The notes: generated by a model not told the origin, from the letters alone. Numbered from the stretch's first letter, positions 9,000 through 18,593 are shown. The stretch: DNA of 64,000 nucleotides from Salivita marina (GCA_038144425.1 JAYQNS010000002.1:744001-808000); one strand, 5' to 3'. A program made the numbers and translations.

Positions 9000-9028
9000 A
9001 ATCTATAACTGACTGAGGTTCATTTCAA
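9000..9028 (-). promoter_or_regulatory. Promoter of the TetR-reductase operon with shared operator half-site
   Basis: Minus-strand TTGAAA (9028-9023) and a -10-like TATAGA/TAGATT about 16-17 bases on. The spacer contains CAGTCAGTTATA, matching one arm and flank of the palindrome at 7124-7141; the second arm is degenerate here. The shared block spans TTGAAATGAA through GTCAGTT in both promoters. Confidence 0.55.
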
Positions 9029-9075
9029 GGGCGAGCGGTGCTGTGGGCCGAGGGAGGGGGAGGGCCTGCTGAGCG

Positions 9076-9096
9076 GGGGCGCCCGAGAGGCGCCCC
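9076..9096 (-). terminator. Hairpin terminator of the GST gene
   Basis: Perfect 8-bp stem GGGGCGCC / GGCGCCCC with a 5-base loop, lying 12 bases past the stop of the minus-strand GST gene at 9108. No long U-run follows. Confidence 0.5.
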
Positions 9097-9107
9097 TCGC
9101 TCCTAGC

Positions 9108-9722
9108 TCAGCGGCGCGCAGCTTCCTCGGAAACTTTGGCGATGCTGGGGTGTTTTTCCAACGCCTGGCACCGCGCTTCGAGCTCCGGGCACAGGCTAAG
9201 GAGATCAACCCCGGCAATTTTCGCCATGCCCGCCGCCGGGCGAAGGCAATAGAAGAGGTAGAAATCGGCCACCGTGAGCTGATCTCCCGCAAGGTAGGCG
9301 CTCGAGGAGGAGAGCTGCCGCACGGCGCGGATACCCTTTTCGAGATCCCGGGCGACTTCCTCCTTGGTTTCATCGCTGACGGGTTGGTTGAAGAGCAGCT
9401 CGGGAAGGCATCGCCTAGCAACAAGTTCCACATTCAGCATGAGGTGAAGCACCAATTCGACGACCTTGGCGGCTGCCATCGGGTCCGTGGGCATCAGCCC
9501 TGGGCGCTGCGCCTCAAGGAAATGGAAAATTGCCACAGATTCTGACAGGTGAACGCCGTTGAGCTCGAGGGAGGGCATTTTCCCCATGGGTGACCGCTCT
9601 AGATAGTCCGCCTTTTGCGAGGGTGGCGACTTAATTTCCTCAAAATCAAAGCCTTTTTCGATGAGAAGGGCCTTGGTCAGGCTGTAGTAATTGCTCATGC
9701 GGAGCCCATAAAGCTTAAACAT
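9108..9722 (-). CDS. Glutathione S-transferase family protein
   Basis: Cytosolic GST of 204 residues with an N-terminal thioredoxin-fold domain (MFKLYGLRMSNYYSLTKALL, a cis-Pro near GKMPSLEL, and the glutathione gamma-glutamyl contact LSESVAIFHFLE) and an all-helical C-terminal domain with the capping-type LTVADFYLFYCL. Expected to conjugate or transfer glutathione to electrophiles. It sits upstream of, but is not obviously cotranscribed with, the TetR/reductase/aldehyde dehydrogenase group (a hairpin and promoter intervene) and is divergent from the SDR gene at 9918. Substrate unknown. Confidence 0.9.
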   Translation of the reverse strand: MFKLYGLRMSNYYSLTKALLIEKGFDFEEIKSPPSQKADYLERSPMGKMPSLELNGVHLSESVAIFHFLEAQRPGLMPTDPMAAAKVVELVLHLMLNVELVARRCLPELLFNQPVSDETKEEVARDLEKGIRAVRQLSSSSAYLAGDQLTVADFYLFYCLRPAAGMAKIAGVDLLSLCPELEARCQALEKHPSIAKVSEEAARR

Positions 9723-9917
9723 TCCGTATCTCCCCGTTACGATTCATAGCGCTAAGCTATATTGATAGTTGGCGAATGACCTTTGGCGGCGCAGGCTTAG
9801 GATCTTGCTTAAGCCGAACCTATGGCAAGGAAAAATCCTCCAAGGGGCAGAGTGACACAACAGAAGGGGGATGGGCCGACCGGCTGTCGTGCAGAAAACT
9901 GAAGGAGTGAGAGATAA

Positions 9918-10628
9918 ATGCGTACTGCAATCGTTCTCGGGGTTGGTCCCTTGGAGGGCTTGGGGGCAAAACTTTCTCAGCGTTTTTCTAAGGAGCATCA
10001 TGTCTTCGTAGCGGGTAGAAGCGCTGAGAAATTAGCGCCGGTGGTCGAGCGGGTACGGGAAGCGGGAGGTAGCGCCGAGCCGCTGGTCACGGACGCAACA
10101 GATGAAAGGGCGGTACAAGCGCTCTTCGCCGCGGCGGGTCCCAGCCTTGACCTGGCCATTTATAACGCCGGTAACAACACCCCCGGTGCTATTGAAACGA
10201 TGGAGGCCGCCTATTTTGAGGCGAGTTGGCGGGTTTGCTGCTTTGGAGGTTTCCTCTTTGGTCGCGAGGCCGTCCGTTCCATGAAGGCGGGCGGCGGCAC
10301 GGTGTTATTCACCGGCGCCAGTGCTTCGCTGCGGGGCCGAGCAAATTTTGGGGCTTTCAACTCTTCCAAGGCAGGCCTTCGGACCTTCGCCCAAGCCCTC
10401 GCGAAGGAGTGCGGTCCGGCGGGTGTCCATGTGGGACATGTCGTCGTGGATGGGCCTATCAACGGTGACAAGATTCGCTTCGGTTTTCCTGAGTACGCAG
10501 AAAAATTGGGTGATGAGCGGATGATCTCTCTGGACGGAATTGTTGACGCCTACGAATTCCTTTACCGGCAGCCGCGGAGCGCATGGTCCTTTGAGGTGGA
10601 TGTTCGCACGCACCTAGAGAACTGGTAA
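9918..10628 (+). CDS. Short-chain dehydrogenase/reductase-like protein with Phe in place of catalytic Tyr
   Basis: SDR fold protein of 236 residues. The dinucleotide site is a variant, LGVGPLEGLG near residues 7-16, followed by the NAG motif at 83-85 (IYNAGNN) and serine candidates near 135-137. The catalytic YxxxK position reads FNSSK, so residue 147 is Phe while Lys151 is kept. I believe some SDR subgroups naturally carry this change, so the protein may use another acid or act other than as a classical dehydrogenase. A plausible ribosome site (AGGAG) precedes the ATG. It is divergent from the GST gene and convergent with mreB. Confidence 0.85.
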   Translation: MRTAIVLGVGPLEGLGAKLSQRFSKEHHVFVAGRSAEKLAPVVERVREAGGSAEPLVTDATDERAVQALFAAAGPSLDLAIYNAGNNTPGAIETMEAAYFEASWRVCCFGGFLFGREAVRSMKAGGGTVLFTGASASLRGRANFGAFNSSKAGLRTFAQALAKECGPAGVHVGHVVVDGPINGDKIRFGFPEYAEKLGDERMISLDGIVDAYEFLYRQPRSAWSFEVDVRTHLENW

Positions 10629-10773
10629 TGGTCGATTCCGTCCCCCGTAGTGCTGGGGGTAGGGCTCGTCGTCGCTCAGCTTGGGAAGGTTAGTCGCCCG
10701 TGGGATTCGAGATCAGGGGGGAAGGCAAAAAGCCTCTAGCTTAATCAAGCCAAAAGGAGAGGGACTTCCTTTC

Positions 10774-11812
10774 CTAGGATGGATTCCAGCTCTCGCTGAC
10801 CTTAAGAAAATTCTTCATTCTCATCTCTGAAAGGATTTTTTCGCCGCCCATCACCACGCAGTTAAGGGGGTTGGTCGCGGCCCGGCAAGGGACCCCGGTG
10901 AATTCATTCATTAACTCTGGGAGGCCTCGGAGTAACGCGCCCCCGCCTGTTAGGACAATTCCGTCCTGAAGGACATCAGCACTGATGTCCGGCGGCGCTG
11001 CCTCTAATGCGCTCCCGACGGCGCGAAGGATGGCGTTCACCGGTTCAACGGTCGCGCGGTAAACATCCGCCGTGCAGACCACCTGGTTCCTGGGAAGCCC
11101 GGAGGCTGCCTCGAGGCCCTTGATATTCATGGTGGCTGAAGCTATGCTGGGGTGGACCGAACCAACGGTGAGTTTGATGCGCTCCGCTTGCCGGTCCCCG
11201 ATTAAGATGCCGTTCTCCCGGCGGAGAAAATTGACGATGGCTTCATCGAGGGCGTTGCCGGCGACCTTGAGAGAATCAGGAATAGACCAGCCCGCCTAGG
11301 GATAAAATGCCGATTTCCGTAGTTCCGCCGCCGATGTCCACAACCATTGAGCCCTTGGGCTCATCAATGGCCAGATCAGCCCCAAAAGCCGCCGCGACCG
11401 GTTCATCGATAAGCGCTACGGCCTTAGCACCTGCGCTTACCGCGGCCTCTCTTATCGCCCTGCGCTCGACCTGGGTTGCCTCTACGGGCACGCAGATAAG
11501 AATGTTTGGTGAGCCGCGAAACCACCTGCTCCCAAGGGCTTGCCTAATAAAGCCTGTCAGCATCAATTCGGTGGCCTTGTAATCCGCGATAACCCCATCT
11601 TTAAGGGGGCGAACGGCGGAAATGTTCGCTGGGGTTTTGCCGAGCATGGCCTCTGCGTCGCTGCCGAGCGCTACGACCTCTGTTCGGCCCCTATCGTTGC
11701 GAAAGGCGATCACCGATGGCGAGTTCAGTACAACCCCCGCCCCTTCCCGAAAGATAAGGGTGTTGGCGGTTCCAAGGTCGATTGCGATATTCACCCGCTT
11801 GAGGAAGTTCAT
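10774..11812 (-). CDS. mreB: MreB-like rod-shape actin homologue (frame broken)
   Basis: Bacterial actin that polymerises on the inner membrane and directs wall synthesis. The N-terminal half shows IDLGTANTLIF, RPLKDGVIADY and DIGGGTTEIG (the phosphate loops); the C-terminal half shows LTGGGALLRGLPELM and the PLNCVVMGGEK end. The frame breaks near 11279-11280; dropping one base continues the family pattern from LVYS into DSLKVAGNALDEAI. Repaired length is about 346 residues, as usual. The start MNFLKRVNIAIDLG at 11812 has no strong ribosome site. No mreC or mreD is adjacent; instead an M23 peptidase and a bactofilin gene lie divergently, so this may be a second, specialised MreB. Confidence 0.85.
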
Positions 11813-12028
11813 AGCAGTCGGTCTCAAGAATGCGGACGAGGATCATAGGATATTTCTGCCGGGCCTGGGATAGCTTGCTCCAGTGAGCCCATCGCCCTAC
11901 TGCATGGCGTCGAGCCTAGAATTATTGAAACCTGAGGATTTGGTATAGCCTGTAATGGTGCTCTGAACATTCTTCATCCGCGCCCCTTAATGAAAGCGCG
12001 TTGAATAGACGGGAAGACGAAAGGGAAA

Positions 12029-13273
12029 ATGGATCGTCTCTGGCAGATGCTGAAGCGAATTTTCGCGCCCCGTTCCGTCGCGGTTGAAAGCCGGGGTGGT
12101 GTGACTTACCTGCACCTGGCGCCCTGGGTACAGGTGTCAGCCTTTCTACTTCTTTCCGGACTCCTTGCCCTTACCGGAGGAGGCTTTTGGTTTGGAGCCC
12201 ATGCCAAGCAAGAGGCCGCTAAGTTAGAGACAGCGCTAGCGGTGAGCCAACGGACCCACGAATCGTTCCTCACTCAGCTTGACGATGACCTTCGAAACCT
12301 TGCCAACCTTAGGCTGGTGTTGGATCAGCAAAAACAAGCCCTTAGGGAGAGCCAGGGGCGGGAGCGGTCTTTCCTCGAGGCCGTTTCAGCCCTGGCGCAG
12401 CAAGCGCCGCCCAGGAAGAATCCAATGGCTTGGGCCGTCGCGCAGCTGGAGGCTCAACGGCGGGCGGAGCAAGAGATAGAGGATCAGCTGAACTCCGTGG
12501 CAAAGAGCTTTTCCGCCTTGCTTGGGGTGGCCCCGCCCACAGAGTCTCTTGCCGTCGCCCCCTGGCTGGCGCAGCGGCTCTCCGCCGCAGAAGAGACCTT
12601 CGAGGGGCAGCGGCTCGCGCTAGAAAATGCGCAGCTGCTCATGAAGGCGTCGCTGGCGCGAGCGGAGGCCAACTTATCGGTTTTGCCGGAAGCTTTGCTC
12701 GGCCCTGGAGGGCTAGGGCTTGAGGGTCTCGGTGGGAAGGATGGGGAGCCTGAAGGCTCTGCCTTCCTATCCCTCAATGATGAGCTTGCGTCCCTACGAG
12801 CGCTTTCGGAACGACTTGAACGGGCGCAGAGGCTCGAGGTTTGTGTTCCGTTTTCCACGCCGGTGGATTATTACAACCTGAGCAGCCCCTTCGGGCGTCG
12901 GAAGGACCCCTTTGACGGATCACCGGATTGGCACCAGGGCATTGATTTGGCTGCTTGGCCCGGCACTAAGGTTCGGGCTACCGCGGCCGGCAAGGTTGCC
13001 TTCGCCGGGCGCCGCTCGGGCTATGGAAATATGGTACTCATTGATCATGGCTGTGGCTTGCAGACGCTTTACGGGCATCTCGATAGCACTTCCGTGGTTC
13101 AAGGGCAGGCCATTAACTTCCGGGATGAAATCGGAGTGGTGGGCAATAGCGGGCGTTCAACGGGACCTCATGTCCATTATGAGATTCGAAACGGGAACGA
13201 GCATCTAGATCCACAAAAATTTATTGAGGCAGGACGTTATGTTTTCAAAAGCAAAGAACCCGCCAGACTCTAA
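12029..13273 (+). CDS. Membrane-anchored M23 metallopeptidase
   Basis: Peptidoglycan endopeptidase-like protein of 414 residues: a membrane segment at about 33-53, a long coiled-coil region (about 60-270), and a C-terminal M23/LytM domain. Zinc ligands are visible as HQGIDLA (His and Asp of HxxxD) and GPHVHYE (HxH), plus YGHLD. So the domain looks catalytically intact. The next gene encodes a bactofilin and starts inside this one, an arrangement known for bactofilin-directed wall hydrolases that shape cells. The ATG at 12029 follows AAGGGAAA. Confidence 0.9.
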   Translation: MDRLWQMLKRIFAPRSVAVESRGGVTYLHLAPWVQVSAFLLLSGLLALTGGGFWFGAHAKQEAAKLETALAVSQRTHESFLTQLDDDLRNLANLRLVLDQQKQALRESQGRERSFLEAVSALAQQAPPRKNPMAWAVAQLEAQRRAEQEIEDQLNSVAKSFSALLGVAPPTESLAVAPWLAQRLSAAEETFEGQRLALENAQLLMKASLARAEANLSVLPEALLGPGGLGLEGLGGKDGEPEGSAFLSLNDELASLRALSERLERAQRLEVCVPFSTPVDYYNLSSPFGRRKDPFDGSPDWHQGIDLAAWPGTKVRATAAGKVAFAGRRSGYGNMVLIDHGCGLQTLYGHLDSTSVVQGQAINFRDEIGVVGNSGRSTGPHVHYEIRNGNEHLDPQKFIEAGRYVFKSKEPARL

Positions 13274-13691
13274 GGGACAGGGCGGTCAAGGGTTACCCTC
13301 CACAACCGGTAAAGCCGGGAAAGGGGGGTTCTCCGTGTTGGGTCCGTCGCTGAAGATTCTAGGCGACGTTATCTCAGAGGAAACCGTTCACCTCGACGGA
13401 TCGCTAGAGGGGACCTTAATTTGCGATTCCCTCATCGTAGGCGCGCAGGGGCGATTTAAGGGGAGGCTGAGGGCCCGGGAAGCCCGGATAGCTGGTGTGG
13501 TAGAGGGTGCTCTTTCTGTGGAAAGGCTGACTGCAGAAACGGGAGCGTGCATTTCTGGGGAAATTCACTACACGGAATTAACGGTGGCAGCCGGGGCGCG
13601 TTTGGAAGGTCCTATGCGGTATGCCACGACTTTCGAGGAAGAGACCCCCTCGGAGGAGCTTGCAACACCTGCCCTCAAGACCGTGTCCTGA
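13239..13691 (+). CDS. Bactofilin family cytoskeletal protein
   Basis: Polymer-forming bactofilin (DUF583) of 150 residues. A disordered Gly/Lys/Pro-rich N-terminus (1-35) precedes the right-handed beta-helix core with its repeating pattern (ILGDVISEETVHLDGSLEGT, then GRFKGRLRAREARIAGVVEG) and an acidic C-terminal tail. The ATG at 13239 with AGGA upstream is preferred to the in-frame TTG at 13224. It overlaps the M23 peptidase gene by 35 bases, so the two are coupled; bactofilins localise such peptidases at the membrane in other bacteria. Confidence 0.9.
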   Translation: MFSKAKNPPDSKGQGGQGLPSTTGKAGKGGFSVLGPSLKILGDVISEETVHLDGSLEGTLICDSLIVGAQGRFKGRLRAREARIAGVVEGALSVERLTAETGACISGEIHYTELTVAAGARLEGPMRYATTFEEETPSEELATPALKTVS

Positions 13692-13788
13692 GCCGTCTCG
13701 CCTTGAACCCTTGCCTGGGGTTGGAGGTGACAGTTCGGAAAGGCTGTTTAGGGCTTAGCTAGCGGCATTTGCAGAAAGGAAGACTTCG

Positions 13789-14733
13789 ATGGCTGTGACC
13801 TTCCAGGACCTCCAAAGAGCGACCGTCCGTCCGGAACTCGGAGAGATCGCGGAAGCCGTTCGACGGGCTAAAGCCGGGGAGGGGGCGGCGCAGATTGAGC
13901 TCTGCGGCGCCATGCTCTGGGCCTCCTTCACCTGTCCGGGGGCGATTTTTCCCGTCTTCGACGCCCTTTTTCGAGCCCAATTCGCCCAGGAGTGCAGACT
14001 AACCGGGCTCCCGCAGGAAAGTGCGCCGCCCCCGGAAGCGTTTTGGGAACGATTCCAGGCGACCATTGAGGGTCCTGAAGGAGGCTACGACGCGACGTCG
14101 ATCACCGTGGCTGTAGCGAGTCTGGGTGGCGAGCTTCACAGTGAAATGGCCGGTCTGAGTGAGTCCGCTGCTCGCATCCTCAATAAGGAAGCAAGCCCCG
14201 AGACCAAGAGTTCCCCGCCGATGATTACCCTAGCGGGACTTGCACGTTTGCCCGAGGGCAGTCTCGGGCGTGCTCTCTTGGCAATGTGGACGGAAAATCA
14301 ATTTGACCCTGAGGTTCTGGATCGGGACGCCATAGGCCTCGCTGATCTCAGCCCAGCGCTCCGGTACCTCAATACACGCATCCTGCAGGTGCACGACGTT
14401 TGGCACCTCGTGGCAGGGTACAGAACCACGAGCCTTCACGAGATGGCGATTTCATCGTTTCAACTCGCCCAGTTTGGTCACAACTATTCCGCGATGTTCC
14501 TTGCAACGGTTCTATGCATGAGCTGCCTACGACAGCCGGTTGGGTTTCCCTTGTTGATGCAAAATTTTGCCGAGGGATGGCACCATGGCTGTCATGCGCC
14601 CAAATTTATGGAGATCGAGTGGGAGAGTGAGTGGCACCTGGACATCGCGAGCGTTCGCCAGAAATATGGCATTGAGCCCTTCGCAGGCAGTTTTCCCCCA
14701 GACTTACTTGAAAATTTAGCCAGCTCGGGCTGA
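13789..14733 (+). CDS. Coq4 family quinone biosynthesis-like protein
   Basis: 314-residue member of the Coq4 family, whose eukaryotic relatives act in ubiquinone biosynthesis. The metal motif HDxxHx11E is exact: HDVWHLVAGYRTTSLHE. A long N-terminal helical region precedes it, and the conserved C-terminal segment with WHHGCHAPKFMEIEWES follows. No signal peptide. It stands alone in its orientation with 97 bases between it and the bactofilin gene. A second Coq4-like gene, much shorter, occurs at 54836-55311. The precise bacterial role is not established. Confidence 0.85.
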   Translation: MAVTFQDLQRATVRPELGEIAEAVRRAKAGEGAAQIELCGAMLWASFTCPGAIFPVFDALFRAQFAQECRLTGLPQESAPPPEAFWERFQATIEGPEGGYDATSITVAVASLGGELHSEMAGLSESAARILNKEASPETKSSPPMITLAGLARLPEGSLGRALLAMWTENQFDPEVLDRDAIGLADLSPALRYLNTRILQVHDVWHLVAGYRTTSLHEMAISSFQLAQFGHNYSAMFLATVLCMSCLRQPVGFPLLMQNFAEGWHHGCHAPKFMEIEWESEWHLDIASVRQKYGIEPFAGSFPPDLLENLASSG

Positions 14734-14852
14734 GTTAGGGCCCCTTCCCCTCAAGCACCCACCTACCGTGGCAGTGTTGGGCCGCTCTGCGTGAACGCTT
14801 CGCTGGCGAGATCTGCAACCCATCCTGCCTGCTTTTTCATTTCCCTCAGCCC

Positions 14853-14884
14853 TTGACCAATCGAGGGCTAGAAACTAATGTTTC
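14853..14884 (+). promoter_or_regulatory. Promoter with palindrome over the -10
   Basis: TTGACC (14853-14858) and TAATGT (14876-14881) are separated by 17 bases, 46 bases before the ATG at 14927. The -10 is embedded in GAAAC-TAAT-GTTTC (14871-14884), a perfect 5-base inverted repeat that could bind a repressor. Confidence 0.45.
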
Positions 14885-14926
14885 GCATTATTAAAATCTT
14901 GCCTTGTCATTAGCCAGGTAGGCCGC

Positions 14927-16053
14927 ATGTCAAAACTGCACACGCTCTACGCCATGCCTCACTCGCTTTATTCCGGGCGTGCCCGGAGCTACCTGATAAA
15001 AAGAGGCATTCCCTTCAGGGAGTTGTCGACGGGGCACGAAAGCTTCAAAGCTGAGGTGCTGCCCAGGGGACAGCTTCCCACCATTCCTACCTTGCTCACT
15101 GCTGACGGAGAGGTCATCCGGGACGGCGCTGCCATTATTGAGTACTTCGAGGCGAGCCACGCCTATCCCTCTTATCCCGCGGGAACGGGCCAACGTCTCC
15201 TAAGCAGTCTGTTTGACGTGATTGGTACGGATGGCTTGCTTCGCCCAGCGATGCACTATCGATGGAATTTTCCGGAGGCGAACCTCGCCTTCCTCCACTT
15301 TCATTTCCTTAACTCGCAACGGATTTCCGCTGCCCGGGAGGAAAAGACCGGTGCGATGATGGACCGCATGCGGCATGCCGCCAGCCTGTTCGGCGTCAAC
15401 GAGCGGACTCGGGAGGTGGTGGAGGCGCTCTATCTGGAGTTTCTTGATACGCTAAATGCCCACTTTGCGTCCCTTCCTTACCTCTTCGGGGGTCGCCCTA
15501 GCATCGGGGACTTCGGGCTGTTGGCACCGATGTACGCGCACCTGGGGCGGGATCCCTATCCGTCCTCACTGATGCAGCAGCGTGCTCTTGCTGTTCATCG
15601 TTGGGTGGAACGCATGAATCGGCGTGACTCCGACACCCCGGAGTTTTTACTGGGACAGAGGACTATCTGCCCGACGACGAGGTCCCTGAAACGCTCCTAT
15701 CCGTCCTTCGCGTCGTCGCCGAAGACTTTGTGCCTGAAACCCTCGCGGCCGCTGCCACGCTTAATGAGTGGTTAGCCGAGCATGCGCCGGACGCCGGTGC
15801 TCCTGCGGTGGGGCGCCTGGCTGGGCCCCATCCTTCCTGCGAATTTCAGCTTCGGGGGAGGACGATCAAAGCCCTCGCTCAGCCTCATCGGTTTTATCTG
15901 CTTCAACGGATTCAGGATTTTTACCGAGCCTTGGGAACGAAGGAAAGGGGGTTAGCTGACGATTTGCTCGCTCGCTGCGGAATGGCACAGGTGATAGGCG
16001 CGAAGTTAAGCCGCCGCATCACGCGTAAAGGCAACCTAGAGGTGTGGGAGTAA
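14927..16053 (+). CDS. Glutathione S-transferase-like protein with C-terminal extension (frame broken)
   Basis: An N-terminal GST thioredoxin-like domain (LYAMPHSLYSGRARSYLIKR, GQLPTIPTL, RDGAAIIEYFE) and a helical C-terminal domain (FGGRPSIGDFGLLAPMYAHL). After about residue 243 the frame breaks at GGG 15652-15654. One extra G continues as GTEDYLPDDEVPETLLSVL and on to the stop at 16053. Repaired length is about 375 residues, longer than ordinary GSTs because of roughly 130 C-terminal residues. This extended architecture occurs in uncharacterised proteobacterial GSTs. The downstream DJ-1-like gene starts 5 bases after the stop, so they are likely cotranscribed. Confidence 0.8.
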
Positions 16054-16058
16054 AGATC

Positions 16059-16934
16059 ATGGCAAAGCTCGTCCTTAGCACTTTTTTGTTTCTAATCGCG
16101 CTCGCGGGAGCTTTTGCTCTCTCCCTGCCTTCCCTGCTCCATTTGGCGGGATTGCATCCTGACTATGAAGGACCGGAGGTCTCGCTTGAGGGCAGCAAAA
16201 GGGCGCTCATCATAACTACCAGCCATAGCGTGCTCTCGGAAGAGGGGTCCCTTGAGGGCCCTCCCACGGGGGTTGCGGCATCGGAGCTAACCCATCCCTA
16301 TTACAATTTCCGTCAAGCAGGCATGACGGTGGATCTGGCGAGCATCAGGGGGGGCGAAATCCCCATAGACCCTCAAACGCTCCGCTATCCTGCAAAGAGC
16401 CCGGAGGATGAGCGGTTTCTTAAGGACTCGGAGCTTCAGGCGAAGGTAAGAAATTCAGCTCCAGTGGCGGAAGTTGACTTTGAGGATTACGACATCATCT
16501 TCCTTTCCGGGGGATGGGGAGCCGCTTACGACCTGGGACAGTCGGCTGTGCTGGCTGAGAAGATTAGTGATGCCTATTACAGCCCGCGAACTCCGCTTAT
16601 CGGGGGCGTGTGTCACGGGGTGCTTGGATTGCTAGAGGCTCGTGACCGCGAAGGATCGCGACTGATCGCTGGGCGGAAAATGACCGGGGTTTCTGACAAA
16701 CAGATTCGGGAGCTGGGTATTGAGGTGACGCCGCTTCATCCAGAAACGGAGTTGAGAAAGGCGGGGGCGATTTATGAGTCCAGCACCGCTTTTAGAGATA
16801 TCTTTGCAACCCACGTTGCGGTTGATGACGAAGCGAGATTCGTCACCGGGCAGAATCAGAATTCCGGTCATGAGACCTCCCACACGATGATGGCCCTTCT
16901 CGCGGAGCGGGACCAGGCAAGCTCGAATGATTAG
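16059..16934 (+). CDS. DJ-1/PfpI family protein with N-terminal membrane anchor
   Basis: Class I glutamine-amidotransferase-like (DJ-1/PfpI) protein of about 291 residues. A hydrophobic N-terminal segment (residues 3-25) suggests export or membrane anchoring, which is less common in the family. The core shows DYDIIFLSGGWGAAYDL and the nucleophile elbow IGGVCHGVLG with the reactive Cys, plus a late SGHETSHTMM region. Hsp31/DJ-1 relatives act on methylglyoxal or as chaperones, but this gene cannot be assigned more closely. It directly follows the GST-like gene, consistent with an electrophile-stress pair. Confidence 0.82.
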   Translation: MAKLVLSTFLFLIALAGAFALSLPSLLHLAGLHPDYEGPEVSLEGSKRALIITTSHSVLSEEGSLEGPPTGVAASELTHPYYNFRQAGMTVDLASIRGGEIPIDPQTLRYPAKSPEDERFLKDSELQAKVRNSAPVAEVDFEDYDIIFLSGGWGAAYDLGQSAVLAEKISDAYYSPRTPLIGGVCHGVLGLLEARDREGSRLIAGRKMTGVSDKQIRELGIEVTPLHPETELRKAGAIYESSTAFRDIFATHVAVDDEARFVTGQNQNSGHETSHTMMALLAERDQASSND

Positions 16935-17158
16935 ATTGGACGGTAACGGCCGCGTTTCCCGGTCTGGTCTCTTGGGCGGCCTAAGTGGCATAGTGACTCC
17001 GGGGGAGACGGGGTAGCGTAGTACTGCGCAATTAACGATTCCCTCCCTCGCTACTAGGGCGAGGTTACGAGCGGGCGCAGCGCCGCTGGCCGTCAGAAAT
17101 CTGCTGGTTGGGGTAGGGCGACTGGGGTTCGCCTGCCTCCGCCGGCCAGGAGTGGGTT

Positions 17159-18593
17159 ATGGATGCTCATCGTGCATCGCTTTCTACCCAGGTGCTTTTC
17201 GGAAGCGGTTCCATTTCCGTTGGCATTAAAAACAACCTGCTAGGCACCTATCTCCTAATCTACTACAACCAAGTGCTGGGCTTGGACGCCGGGGTTGCGG
17301 CCTTGGCAATGGCCATCGCCTTGGCGGTGGACGCAGTCTCCGATCCCCTTGTTGGTATCTGGTCCGATCGAGCCCGAACCCGCTGGGGCCGCCGCCATCC
17401 CTTCATGTATGCCGCCCTAGTCCCTTTCGCGGTGTCTTACTACCTTCTTCTGTCCGATCCAGGGCAGTTTCAGATCAAGCCCTTTTCCTTCGGCTGTTGG
17501 TTCTCTTGGTTATCCTTCGGTTATCCATGACGTTTTATGAGGTACCCCGGGGGCGCTTGCACCGGAATTGTCAAAGGATTACGACCAGCGAAATGCGCTC
17601 TCGGCTTGGGCAATGGCCTTTGGCTGGTTGGGAGGCGCGGGCATTGCGTTCGTCGCCAATCGCTACCTTCTTGATTCGTTTGTTGACCTCGAGGGCTATC
17701 AATCCTTGGCCTTTTGGGGCGGGCTTGGGATCTTTATCGGTGGAATGGTTTCGTGCCTTGGAACCCATCGTAATATCCCTTCCCTTCACGCGCCCGAACC
17801 CAGGTCGGTGCACTTTCGGACCCTTTTGAGGGAAGGGAAGGAAACGCTAGCCAATCGCTCTTGGATTGTGCTTTTTTTGGCGGGTTGTATTTACGCGTTG
17901 CTTGTCGGTGTCGAGCAGGGCGTGGGGACCTATTACAACGAATACCTTTGGCAGTGGAAGCCCGAGCAGATTGCCCCTTTTGCGCTGTTTACAGCGCTTT
18001 CCGTCATTGTGACCGTTTCCCTGGCTCCCTTCATCGCACGGGGTCGGGATAAGAAAAATATCGCGGTAGGCATCTTCCTCTTTACCGTTACCGTGGGGCC
18101 GCTCCCAGTGCTTCTGAGGCTTCTCGATCTCTCCTATGGCACAAGTCTGTCTCCGGACAACGGCTCTGATCTTCTTTGGGTGATCCTTCTCGTTCACACC
18201 TGCACCATGTCCTCCCTAGGCGCCCTGGGCTTCGTCTTTATTGGCTCCATGGGCATGGAAATCGTAGAAGAAGTTCAGAAGCGAACGGGGCGAAGGGAAG
18301 AGGGCTTGTTAGGAACGGTCAATTCCTTCGTTCATAAGCTTATTGGCGCCGGTGGCGTCTTGATCTCGGGAGCGATTATTTCCGTGGTTGGCTTTGATGA
18401 CCCTGCAGCGGACCCCGCCCAGCTTTACGGAGGGCAGACAATCATCGAGTTCGGTTGGATTCATGTGGCGCTGTCCTTCACGCTGCCGATTTTTTCAACG
18501 GTGATGGTGCTTTTGTACGACATAGACCGGGGCAAGCATGAGGGGCACCTGGACGCCCTTGGCTATCGACCTGCCAAGGACGTCGATGCTTGA
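17159..18593 (+). CDS. MFS transporter, GPH (sugar:cation symporter-like) family (two frame breaks)
   Basis: Twelve-helix inner-membrane transporter resembling the glycoside-pentoside-hexuronide:cation symporters. The N-terminal part carries the family signature DAVSDPLVGIWSDRARTRWG. The frame breaks twice. One extra G at GGG 17462-17464 opens a frame leading to RLSMTFYEVPRG; one extra G at 17549-17553 continues to ALAPELSKDYDQRNALS and the rest. Repaired length is about 478 residues, normal. AGGAG lies ahead of the ATG at 17159. Substrate unknown; bacterial relatives of this subgroup often sit in lipid or aromatic catabolic regions rather than sugar operons. Confidence 0.85.

Noticed and set aside
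10642..10659. CCCCC/GGGGG hairpin between the SDR and mreB genes
   Set aside because: Only five base pairs with an 8-base loop and no U-run; could be chance in this base composition.
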